Shown: positions 57,316 to 64,000 of the stretch, piece by piece
Position numbering within the stretch: the stretch's first letter is position 1
Layout of the letters: every line of letters begins with the position of its first letter
Source of the DNA: an uncultured Woeseiaceae bacterium
GTDB taxonomy: Bacteria > Pseudomonadota > Gammaproteobacteria > Steroidobacterales > Woeseiaceae
Direction of reading: 5' to 3'
Assembly (NCBI GenBank): GCA_945788625.1
Contig: CALZMQ010000009.1
Coordinates: forward strand, 1-64,000
DNA: 64,000 nt
Notes under the pieces: model-generated
What the model saw: only the letters and a program-made list of their open reading frames with translations
Told to the model about the DNA's origin: nothing
Database searches by the model: none
Program-made: the position numbers and the translations under genes

Positions 57316-57870
57316 ATGCACTTTCCATCGAAACACACTGTGCCGCTGCTTTCGTTGTTTCCCGCGCTTCTGCTGGCATGCGGCGATACCGCTTTGACGC
57401 CGGTTACCCCCCAGCCGAAAAGCGGTTTCTCGGTCGCGCGCCTGATGACAGAGCAGTACCTGGTCGTCAAGATCAGCGTAACTGCGGACGATATCCAGAC
57501 GGGTGCTGTAGCTCTTACTCGTGGACCGAAGAAAACGAACAGCACGATCGCCGATCTCATGGTCATTCCCACTGCCGGCGAACAAGAGATCGGCGTTTAC
57601 GCGATGCCGGACCCGAGATTCCAACGCCTGGAAAGTGCCGGCTGGCGCATCGCCGACTCCGCCGATACTTTCATTTTCGTGCCGCTGTCGGCGGACATCG
57701 ACCTGGTCACTATCCGGCCAGTCCGCGGCCGGGAACACGTGGCATCAAAGGGTGGCAACTTCAACCCATTTAGACTCGCAGCACAGGCGTGTTCCAGAAA
57801 CGGTACAGGCTACTCCGGATGCGACGAAATATTGGAGAAGTTACGCTCGTGGTCGGTAGAACCTGACTGA
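57316..57870 (+). CDS. Putative lipoprotein of unknown function
   Basis: The 184-residue protein has a signal peptide with lipobox LLAC (Cys22). The mature part contains a beta-rich segment (about 40-140) and a C-terminal stretch with two cysteines (AQACSRNGTGYSGCDEILEK). I do not recognise a family. It follows the peptidase gene by 8 nt and probably shares its transcript; substrate, inhibitor or chaperone of the peptidase are possibilities without direct evidence. Confidence 0.65.
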   Translation: MHFPSKHTVPLLSLFPALLLACGDTALTPVTPQPKSGFSVARLMTEQYLVVKISVTADDIQTGAVALTRGPKKTNSTIADLMVIPTAGEQEIGVYAMPDPRFQRLESAGWRIADSADTFIFVPLSADIDLVTIRPVRGREHVASKGGNFNPFRLAAQACSRNGTGYSGCDEILEKLRSWSVEPD

Positions 57871-57882
57871 TAACCGCCGCGT

Positions 57883-58158
57883 CTAGGTAGCGCTATCGGA
57901 TACACACTCGCGCTCACCGCCTACTCCGCCTTCGCCCTCTGCGTTCGATGGTATGTGGTCTTTGTTGATCTTCCGAACGGTTCCGGGACCGCACACGGTC
58001 TCCCAATCGGGAACACATTCGAACCTGTCTCCCTGTTTTACTTTCATCGTTTCCGGGCCGCATTTGGTCCGGACCTCATCGCAAAACGTGCAACAACCTG
58101 ACAGCACTGCGAGCGAAATCAGCAGTGTGCTATTCACTATAACTCGCTTCATGTTCAT
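57883..58158 (-). CDS. Small cysteine-rich lipoprotein
   Basis: The 91-residue protein has a signal peptide with lipobox LSGC (Cys22) followed at once by CTFC and a mature part with CGPETMKVKQGDRFECVP and a similar second CGPGTVRKINKD, an internal duplication of about 20 residues. A strong GGGAGG lies eight bases upstream of the ATG at 58158. It is convergent with the preceding lipoprotein and starts 22 bp after the stop of the wHTH/TolB/TPR gene, so it may be transcribed with it. Function unknown. Confidence 0.65.
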   Translation of the reverse strand: MNMKRVIVNSTLLISLAVLSGCCTFCDEVRTKCGPETMKVKQGDRFECVPDWETVCGPGTVRKINKDHIPSNAEGEGGVGGERECVSDSAT

Positions 58159-58179
58159 TACCTTGACCTCCCTTCGTTA

Positions 58180-60579
58180 CTAGTGCTGCTGTTGCGCTAC
58201 CAGCACCAGCTTCTTATAACGGTCGGTGTTTCTTATCGCCCGAAAATCCGGGTCGGATGCGATTGCCTTGGCCGGGTATCCCAACTCGGCCGCATTCTCC
58301 AGGTATTCGAAAACATCCGACTCGTTGCCCAACGCGACATGAGTAATCGCCGCGAAGAAATGTACGTGCGGATCGCGGGGCCCTAACCGAAGGGCCTCGT
58401 CCAGATTTGATAGCGCGAGTTCGGCGTCGCCCGTATTCGCCTGGTAAGCGGCAAGATAAGCCAGTGCCCGCCAGTCGTTGGGGTTGACTCCGAGTGCATC
58501 TCCGGCCAGTTCTATGGCCGTCGAAAAACTTTGCTCAGCCTCCTGTTCCTGCTCAGGCACAAGACGTTGCGCGAACGCTAGGCGGCCCCAGCAGCGATAA
58601 TCATGCGGCCGGAGGTCCACAGCCTGCCGAAACATGTTGACGGCTTGTCCGAACCGGGAGGTGTTGTAGTAAACACTGCCCATGTTCGAGTAAGCGAATT
58701 CTGTCGGGCCCACCTCGATGGAGCGCAGGTAGGCGGCCTCGCCTGCTTCCAGCTGACCGGAGTTGTAGAGTGCAGCACCGAGATTGTTGTATCCCATCGC
58801 ATATTCCGGATTAAGTTCGGTAACGCGATGAAAGTAAGGGACGGCCTGGGTCGGTTGGCCGAACTCCAGGTAGTAGTTGCCGAGAGCAAGGTGGGTACCC
58901 CAGTAACCGGGCTCGAGATCGACAGCGTAGCGGAATATGTCTTCGGCCTCGGTGAGCCGGTCCTGTGCCTTGTACGTCATCCCGAGTCCGTAGAACGCCG
59001 GTTCGAGCTTCGGGTTCATGACGATCGCGCGTTGAAATGCGAGCTCAGCCGTTTCGATTCTGCCCAGGTGTCGGTATAGGTTACCCAGCGCGAGGTGTAC
59101 CTCCGCGATATCGGGCTCGATCGCCAGGGCGTTGCTGCAGGATTGCTCGGCTGGCTCGACGTGCTCGGTGCGTCGATCCAGCCGGAACTTACCGAGATAC
59201 ACATCGCAGAGTCCGGCAAACGCGAGGGCGTACTCGGGGTCCAGGTCGAGAGCTCTACGGAACAATCCCTCGGCATTATCGAGCGTCTGCTGAGAACGCG
59301 GACGACGCAGATAGCTCAGTGCCTGAAGGTAGTAGTCGTATGCGTCGGCATTGTTCGTCGGGCGCTCGAGGATCTTGTTTTTCGACTCGAGCGACAGGAC
59401 CACCTTCAGGGAATCCACGACTGCTTGCGCGATCTCGTCGCGGACCGCCAGCATGTCTGTATTTCGTCGAGCGAAGGTATCCGACCAGACGTGGTAACCA
59501 TCGTGCGAGTCGATCAGCTGAGCCGAGATGCGCAGATCGTCGAGCACACCCTGGATCGAGCCTTCAAGGACGTTGCGAACTCTGAGGCGCTGCGCAATTT
59601 CCTCCAGCCCAATGTCTTTGCCATGAAAATAGAACGACGACGTTCGCGAGGGTACTTTCAGCTCTCGAATCCTGGCGAGGAGATTCAACACCTCTTCGGC
59701 CAGGCCCATACCAAGGTAATCGATCCGTGGATCGTCGCCGAGGTTTACGAATGGCAGTACCGCGATTGACTTCGGATCGACCGAATCCGGGTCCAACCTT
59801 GGCAGCGTGTACGCACCGCCCTCCGTTGCGATCGTCACCGGCACCGCTCGCTCGGGCGCTCGCTCGTACACGAGATAGCCGACGATCAGTCCGAGGACTG
59901 CGATGATGGCGAAGTCAGTCGCCCGCCCGGGTGAGGCGAGCACACGGGCCCGAAGTGGACGGTCGCCTTCGAAGACGATGCCTTTGTCGGTGATCTGCAA
60001 GGCCCAGGTGAGAGCGGCGACGACCGGAAACCCCAGCCCGGCAACCCAGACCACGAACGTCAGTGCCCAGTCCGGGATCCCCAATGGCGGAAACACGGTG
60101 GCCGAAACCTCGACGACTACCCACGCCAGGATCGCGTAGGCGCCCACAACCCGAAAGACACGGCGCCGGCGCAATTCATTGAGAAGACCGATCACACCAC
60201 TCTGACCGGCATGCTCTGGCTCGTCCTGTGTGGCTACCGCGGTCGGTTCGGAACCCATTCGTATTGAAGCAAGCAGCTGGTATCCACGCTTCGGAATGGT
60301 ACGAATGAATGTCGGGTCTTCGAGATCGTCGCCAAGCGCGTGCCGCAACTCACTGACACAGTGAGTCAGGCCGTCGCGACCGCTGTTCGATGCTCCCCAG
60401 ATCTCACGGATGATCCGGTCGCGCCCTACAACAACCCCTTGCCTCTGTGCCAGAAGCAGCAGCACGTCTATAGCCTTTGGCGTAACGTGGATTTTGCCGC
60501 CCGGCCCAGTGATCTCACCGGTGCGAGGGTTGATATGTCTGTCACCCAACAAAAATCCACGTCGCAGGATAGTATCCAT
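58180..60579 (-). CDS. Membrane-bound wHTH (CadC-like)/TolB-like/TPR regulator
   Basis: The 799-residue protein has an N-terminal OmpR-type winged helix (about 1-105; KIHVTPKAIDVLLLLAQRQG, RTIPKRGYQLLA), then a membrane region (about 145-240) homologous to that of the protein at 32980-34554 (GAYAILAWVVVEVSATVFPP). A TolB-N/FlgO-like domain follows (about 275-400; SIAVLPFVNLGDD, GSIQGVLDDLRISAQLIDSH), then at least nine TPR repeats (about 430-780). CadC-like proteins bind DNA from the membrane. Its target may be local, for example the small lipoprotein gene beyond it or the divergent region, but nothing shows this. Confidence 0.88.
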   Translation of the reverse strand: MDTILRRGFLLGDRHINPRTGEITGPGGKIHVTPKAIDVLLLLAQRQGVVVGRDRIIREIWGASNSGRDGLTHCVSELRHALGDDLEDPTFIRTIPKRGYQLLASIRMGSEPTAVATQDEPEHAGQSGVIGLLNELRRRRVFRVVGAYAILAWVVVEVSATVFPPLGIPDWALTFVVWVAGLGFPVVAALTWALQITDKGIVFEGDRPLRARVLASPGRATDFAIIAVLGLIVGYLVYERAPERAVPVTIATEGGAYTLPRLDPDSVDPKSIAVLPFVNLGDDPRIDYLGMGLAEEVLNLLARIRELKVPSRTSSFYFHGKDIGLEEIAQRLRVRNVLEGSIQGVLDDLRISAQLIDSHDGYHVWSDTFARRNTDMLAVRDEIAQAVVDSLKVVLSLESKNKILERPTNNADAYDYYLQALSYLRRPRSQQTLDNAEGLFRRALDLDPEYALAFAGLCDVYLGKFRLDRRTEHVEPAEQSCSNALAIEPDIAEVHLALGNLYRHLGRIETAELAFQRAIVMNPKLEPAFYGLGMTYKAQDRLTEAEDIFRYAVDLEPGYWGTHLALGNYYLEFGQPTQAVPYFHRVTELNPEYAMGYNNLGAALYNSGQLEAGEAAYLRSIEVGPTEFAYSNMGSVYYNTSRFGQAVNMFRQAVDLRPHDYRCWGRLAFAQRLVPEQEQEAEQSFSTAIELAGDALGVNPNDWRALAYLAAYQANTGDAELALSNLDEALRLGPRDPHVHFFAAITHVALGNESDVFEYLENAAELGYPAKAIASDPDFRAIRNTDRYKKLVLVAQQQH

Positions 60580-60649
60580 CTCGACCCGCAGTTTTTGTTA
60601 TAGGCCAATAAATTATAGCGCTTTTGCGTGCAGTACGCGTAGTGGGAAG

Positions 60650-60673
60650 GTCGCGGCTGGAAGCCGCTCCTGC
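60650..60673. repeat. REP-like palindrome
   Basis: The complement reads GCAGGAGCGGCTTCCAGCCG plus CGAC, close to REP units widespread in Gammaproteobacteria; stem GCGGCTGGAAGCCGC is nearly perfect. It lies in the 263-bp gap before the IS derivative; the rest of this gap shows nothing recognisable. A split copy is at 31726-31771. Confidence 0.65.
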
Positions 60674-60839
60674 GGTCTTGCTATCCAATTCCGGGTGCCG
60701 GGCATGCAAAGGTCAATGGTGGCGGCATTCAGAGAGGGCTCGGCGTCCACACAAGCGGAGTTACACGAGGCGATTTCCAACCGTTCGGATGACTGGTTTT
60801 CCGCGTGCCTCCGGATCACCCGAAAACGCGATCTTGCCT

Positions 60840-61245
60840 TTCTTGAACCGCCCCGGGTTTCTCGGAGACTCAATTCTTTGAGAGGATTGGGTCATGAATA
60901 CAAGAAAACGATATTCCCCGGAAGTCCGGGATCGGGCGGTAGCCGGTATCGAGCCTTCAGTGGGCAGCGTGGGTGACTCGTACGACAACGCCCTGGCGGA
61001 AACGATCATTGGTCTTTACAAGACCGAGCTGATCCGCCAACAGGGTCCATGGCGCAACATCGAAGACGTTGAGTGTGCAACCCTGGAATGGGTCGACTGG
61101 TTCAATCATCAGCGATTGTTCCAGTCGATCGGCGACCTGCCACCGGCTGAATTTGAAATCGCGTATTATCGACAACACGAAGAGTCAGCTATGGCAGCTT
61201 GACTCAAACAAAAGAGTCTCCGGAATACCCGGGGCGATTCAAGAA
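60840..61245 (+). mobile_element. Non-autonomous deletion derivative of an IS3-family element (about 400 bp)
   Basis: Imperfect terminal inverted repeats: 60843-60872 against 61213-61242 match at 25 of 30 positions (left TTGAACCGCCCCGGGTTTCT, right complement TTGAATCGCCCCGGGTATTC), and the match extends three bases outward (TTC). Between them is one fused transposase frame. The termini with TGAACCGCCCCGGG are typical of one IS3-family branch (from memory). No clear target duplication is visible. It could still be moved in trans by a full-length relative. Confidence 0.85.
60894..61202 (+). pseudogene. Fused OrfA N-terminus/OrfB C-terminus of an IS3-family transposase
   Basis: The 102-residue frame joins the start of OrfA (MNTRKRYSPEVRDRAV) directly to the last part of the OrfB integrase domain (AGIEPSVGSVGDSYDNALAE, then WVDWFNHQRLFQSIGDLPPA). 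The third catalytic residue, Glu of NALAET, is present; the first two (DD) and most of both ORFs are missing, so it cannot transpose by itself. The junction keeps one open frame, so a short protein can still be made. Confidence 0.85.
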
Positions 61246-61300
61246 TTTGATTGCGCGAACGTGTTGTGAAGAGAGGGCTTGAGAGTCTGTCGAGGATTGG

Positions 61301-62476
61301 ATGTCATTCTTGACCATATTTATTCTCGCAGGCGCCAGTTCTGTTGGATTGCTGGCGGTTCTCGTCCTGGTGAGCCTGTGGTGGGATGGCTATTGGTGGA
61401 AAAAGAGAATCTCGAAGGCAATAGCTGAGAGGGACATCACCTCTCTAGAGAAACAGCTGGCAAGACATGGCCCCGACTTCTGGGATGATAGAGGACCAGT
61501 CTATCCTCGTATACTGGACGAAGCAGTGCTGAGCGAATGGGCAGACGGTACCCGACACATCCTGCAAACTGGTGCTAGGACCAACGGGGCGTTTATTCAG
61601 GCAATGCGAAAAGATTCTTCGGAAATGGTGCGAGTTTTCCTGGATGCCGGCGTGGACCCGGACAGCGGAATTTTGTGGGCGGTCCGTTACGAGAAGGCAG
61701 AGATGGTGCAGCTATTACTGGAAGCCGGTGCAAATCCAGAGCTAGAAGTTTCAGAACAAGATTCGCCCAATTTGAGCTTGCCTCGACTTCCCTTTCTACA
61801 AGAACCCAGAGCGGTTTCTCTCGCGATTGCAAACGGGGACCTTGCGATTGTGCAATTATTGCTTAGAGCCGGAAGCTCCATATCAGATGCGCTGTCCTCG
61901 GCGCTTGCGCTTGGTGCGGATCGGGACATGTTCTGTCTCCTGCTGAGCCAGTATGATGACAAGTCACATTTTCGGACTCTGGCACTAAAGGCAGGTCGGG
62001 TCGACGTAGTTCAGTGGATAGATAATGGTCGAGACGGGCCGGTTAACCTTCAGGATCTGGAAGAACAGTTAGCGATTTGCCTTTCCGCGTGCATTCAGCA
62101 ACAGAGAGCGGCGAGAGAGATCGCGATTACTGATAGTCCCAGGTCTCGCGCTTGGATGGGGGTGTGGGAGAACCTGCAAGAGATCGTCGAGATCCTGGAT
62201 CTTGTAGAGATGGTCTACAGTAACCTGGTTCTAAGTCTGGAGCAGCTCGCAAGTCCAGATGTGAAATCCAGAATCAAGTCCTTGCCGCGAATATCCCGTC
62301 GTATTGGAATGGTATCGACTGCTTGGGGCAGCCCCATTGGGGGCGGCTCGAACGATGCGTTTCATTCTCAGCAGCAAAGAGATGTCTATGAGGATCTAAA
62401 TGAGGTGGGGGCGACTATCGCAGATGCTGCTCGCGAGCTTGCAGAAATCCTCGTCGCCGCCAGATCATCTCAGTAA
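61301..62476 (+). CDS. Membrane-anchored ankyrin-repeat protein
   Basis: The 391-residue protein has one N-terminal membrane helix (about 4-28) followed by ankyrin-type repeats: SEMVRVFLDAGVDPDSGILW, AEMVQLLLEAGANPELEVSE, AIVQLLLRAGSSISDALSSA, spanning about residues 80-240. The last 150 residues are predicted helical and unlike any family I know. It starts 59 nt after the IS derivative. GC content here is lower than in surrounding genes and codons such as AGA are commoner, hinting at foreign origin. Role unknown; ankyrin repeats mediate protein contacts. The 279-bp gap after it, up to the tRNA gene, shows no feature. Confidence 0.78.
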   Translation: MSFLTIFILAGASSVGLLAVLVLVSLWWDGYWWKKRISKAIAERDITSLEKQLARHGPDFWDDRGPVYPRILDEAVLSEWADGTRHILQTGARTNGAFIQAMRKDSSEMVRVFLDAGVDPDSGILWAVRYEKAEMVQLLLEAGANPELEVSEQDSPNLSLPRLPFLQEPRAVSLAIANGDLAIVQLLLRAGSSISDALSSALALGADRDMFCLLLSQYDDKSHFRTLALKAGRVDVVQWIDNGRDGPVNLQDLEEQLAICLSACIQQQRAAREIAITDSPRSRAWMGVWENLQEIVEILDLVEMVYSNLVLSLEQLASPDVKSRIKSLPRISRRIGMVSTAWGSPIGGGSNDAFHSQQQRDVYEDLNEVGATIADAARELAEILVAARSSQ

Positions 62477-62755
62477 ATGAACTTGCGCTCACTGTCACCC
62501 GGCGCGTTCATATACTTCGGGGATTCACGACTTCAGGCTACGTTATGATCGGTAAAATAATCCTCAGCGGTATCGGCTGGGTCAGGCGAGGACTTTGGAA
62601 CACCAGTCGTTTGCACAACCTGCGTAACCATCCGAACAGGTCTCGCGGGCTCCATCAAAGTGCAGACCAGAACCTGGCCGACACAATTTCTCTACCGTCA
62701 AGTTGGTGGCTCGGAGTGTTGGACAGCAGTAGAATCGGTGGCCTACAGGGTATTA

Positions 62756-62829
62756 GCGGGTGTAGTTCAATGGTAGAACATCAGCTTCCCAAGCTGAGAA
62801 TGAGGGTTCGATTCCCTTCACCCGCTCCA
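62756..62829 (+). tRNA. tRNA-Gly (CCC anticodon)
   Basis: Acceptor GCGGGTG pairs with the 3' arm CACCCGC (62819-62825); D arm TAGTTCAATGGTAGAACA; anticodon stem TCAGC/GCTGA enclosing TTCCCAA, anticodon CCC (glycine); T arm GGTTCGATTCC; discriminator T then encoded CCA. It lies downstream of the mobile region. An open frame through it (62545-62910) is not a gene. Confidence 0.96.
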
Positions 62830-62906
62830 GGATTGACTGCAAGGAACTCCGGCCGCCTTGCTCTGGTCGTTATACTCAGCAAACCAGCCGGTCGGGGGAT
62901 GATCGC

Positions 62907-63527
62907 GTGAAACGTACAGGACTACTCATAATTGCCCTCGGATTGGCCTGTGGATGCGCGGCCGAGTCGCCGAATCGATCGCCGGCCGATCTGCTCGCGG
63001 ACCTGGACGAGGTCGAAGCGACGACCGTCATGGATGCGCCGAGTTCCGTCCCGGGAACTTACGCCCCCGAAAACCGCGACCTCGTAGAGCGCGGCGAGTA
63101 CATGGTCGAACTCCTCGGCTGCGGAGCATGCCACACCAACGGGGCGCTGGTTGGCGACCCCGACATGGAACGGTCGCTGGCCGGCTCGGATACCGGCATC
63201 GCCTATACAAGCCCCATGGGCGACGGGCACCCCGGTGTCGTGTATCCGCCCAATATTACTCCGGACCCGGAAACCGGCATCGGCGACTGGTCCGACCGCC
63301 AGATCGCAAACGCCATCAGGGCAGGCATCGGACGCCACGGCAGTCGGCGCATTACGACTATGCCGTGGCAGGGTTATGCGAGACTCTCGGACGATGACGT
63401 GGATGCAATCGTTAGATACCTGCGCAGCGTTCGACCGGTTGTGCACAGGGTTCCAGACGCCGTCGTACCCGGCACCAGGGCGCAGGCTCCGTTCGTCTAT
63501 TTCGGTGTCTATCGCAGCAAGAACTAG
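62907..63527 (+). CDS. Cytochrome c-family protein (lipoprotein-like)
   Basis: The 206-residue protein has a signal sequence with possible lipobox (LACGC) and a single heme site CGACH (72-76) in ELLGCGACHTNGA. The axial methionine is probably in TTMPWQGYARLSDDDVDAI, a pattern of class I cytochromes c that accept electrons in dehydrogenase chains. PNITPDPETGIGDWSDRQI matches the alcohol/aldehyde-dehydrogenase-type cytochrome subunits. It would act in the periplasm as an electron carrier. It starts 77 bp after tRNA-Gly and is followed closely by a TPR gene. Confidence 0.87.
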   Translation: MKRTGLLIIALGLACGCAAESPNRSPADLLADLDEVEATTVMDAPSSVPGTYAPENRDLVERGEYMVELLGCGACHTNGALVGDPDMERSLAGSDTGIAYTSPMGDGHPGVVYPPNITPDPETGIGDWSDRQIANAIRAGIGRHGSRRITTMPWQGYARLSDDDVDAIVRYLRSVRPVVHRVPDAVVPGTRAQAPFVYFGVYRSKN

Positions 63528-63540
63528 GGTTTGCCGACTA

Positions 63541-64000
63541 TGCGCCGGACCGATTGGCAAGCCCAGGCCGAGAAGGGCGTCGCTCTGCTGCAGCAAGGCC
63601 AGCACAAACAAGCATTGATACATTTACAACGAGCTTCCCGCCGTGCACCGAGAGAGCGATACGTCAGGTACTGGCTGGCCAATGCCTACCGAATGACCGG
63701 TGACACAGGGCGCGCGCGAAAGATATTCGGCAAGTTGCTGGCAGAGATGCCCGGAGACTTTGAAATCTCATTTGCCCTTGCGTTTCTGTTGCGTGATGCG
63801 GGCCTGCCCGGTGATGCCGCGGACGCATTGCTGGAGGCGGCCGGGCAGAACGGCCTGGCCCTGCAACAGCTCCTGCAAATCGCGGGTTTCCTGCGTGACA
63901 GCAATCAGTACGACGCCGCAATTACGGTTTGCGAGAAGGCGCTGGAATTGAGTCCCGACCAGGTGGACCTGCATTTCAAGTTAGGGCGGCTGTACCAGGC
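63541..64000 (+). CDS. TPR-repeat protein, N-terminal part (continues beyond window)
   Basis: The frame opens at ATG 63541, 13 nt after the cytochrome stop, and is still open at the right edge (153 codons). TPR-type helical pairs are clear: GVALLQQGQHKQALIHLQRA, YWLANAYRMTGDTGRARKIF, AITVCEKALELSPDQVDLHF. There is no signal peptide. TPR arrays at this position often precede a catalytic domain such as a sulfotransferase, but nothing in the visible part shows one. Confidence 0.8.

Noticed and set aside
62545..62910. Open frame of 121 codons spanning tRNA-Gly
   Set aside because: It contains the translated tRNA (GCSSMVEHQLPKLRMRVRF...), a classic false gene.

Overview
The window looks like chromosomal DNA of a GC-rich, aerobic, piliated gammaproteobacterium. 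Evidence: a minor-pilin operon in the Pseudomonas order fimT-fimU-pilV-pilW-pilX-pilY1, two TonB-dependent receptors, an RND efflux operon, and two TolB-like/TPR proteins, one carrying an OmpR-type DNA-binding domain. Such proteins are frequent in marine Woeseia/Steroidobacter-like lineages; that placement is inference. Coding density is very high, with many 1-16 nt overlaps, so operon structure is easy to read.

Layout. 1-5.8 kb (minus): type IV pilus minor pilins and the PilY1 tip adhesin, with pilV broken by one extra base. 5.9-6.5 kb: a Fur-family regulator and tRNA-Thr(CGT). 6.4-26.7 kb: a catabolic island containing a TonB receptor, a formylglycine-type sulfatase, an SSS transporter, two alpha/beta hydrolases, an SDR, a HisD-like dehydrogenase, a bicupin, a metal-dependent amidohydrolase, a MetE-like protein, two aldolase-type enzymes (HpcH/HpaI and RraA-like), four SnoaL/NTF2-fold proteins (seven domains) and a LacI-family regulator. 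Operons of this island carry copies of one 16-bp site, TTGCATTCGAAGTACA or its complement: three exact, one with one mismatch, two weaker and one or two degenerate. I read this as a regulon controlled by the local LacI protein. The substrate is unknown; a sulfated compound that is desulfated, oxidised and cleaved by aldolases is the simplest reading.

26.8-35.5 kb: a secreted protein pair, an acyltransferase, an ABC-2 type exporter, a TolB/TPR protein and a rhomboid protease. 35.6-41.2 kb: a TolC-HlyD-RND efflux operon behind a palindromic promoter. 41.2-46.3 kb: two DUF1538 membrane proteins, a PII-like protein, a CBS protein, and a 916-residue fusion of a ClpA/B-type AAA+ ATPase with a degenerate class I release factor in which GGQ is replaced by GGR. 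This fusion is the most unusual gene in the window. 46.3-55.7 kb: tyrosine phenol-lyase, a serine hydrolase, a second TonB receptor, YaiI, an OFA-type MFS transporter and an orphan histidine kinase. 55.7-62.5 kb: a more plastic stretch with two IS3-family remnants (one a 400-bp deletion derivative with intact inverted repeats), an M64-type peptidase lipoprotein, two small lipoproteins, a large wHTH/TolB/TPR protein, a REP-like hairpin and an ankyrin protein. 62.7-64 kb: tRNA-Gly(CCC), a cytochrome c and the start of a TPR protein.
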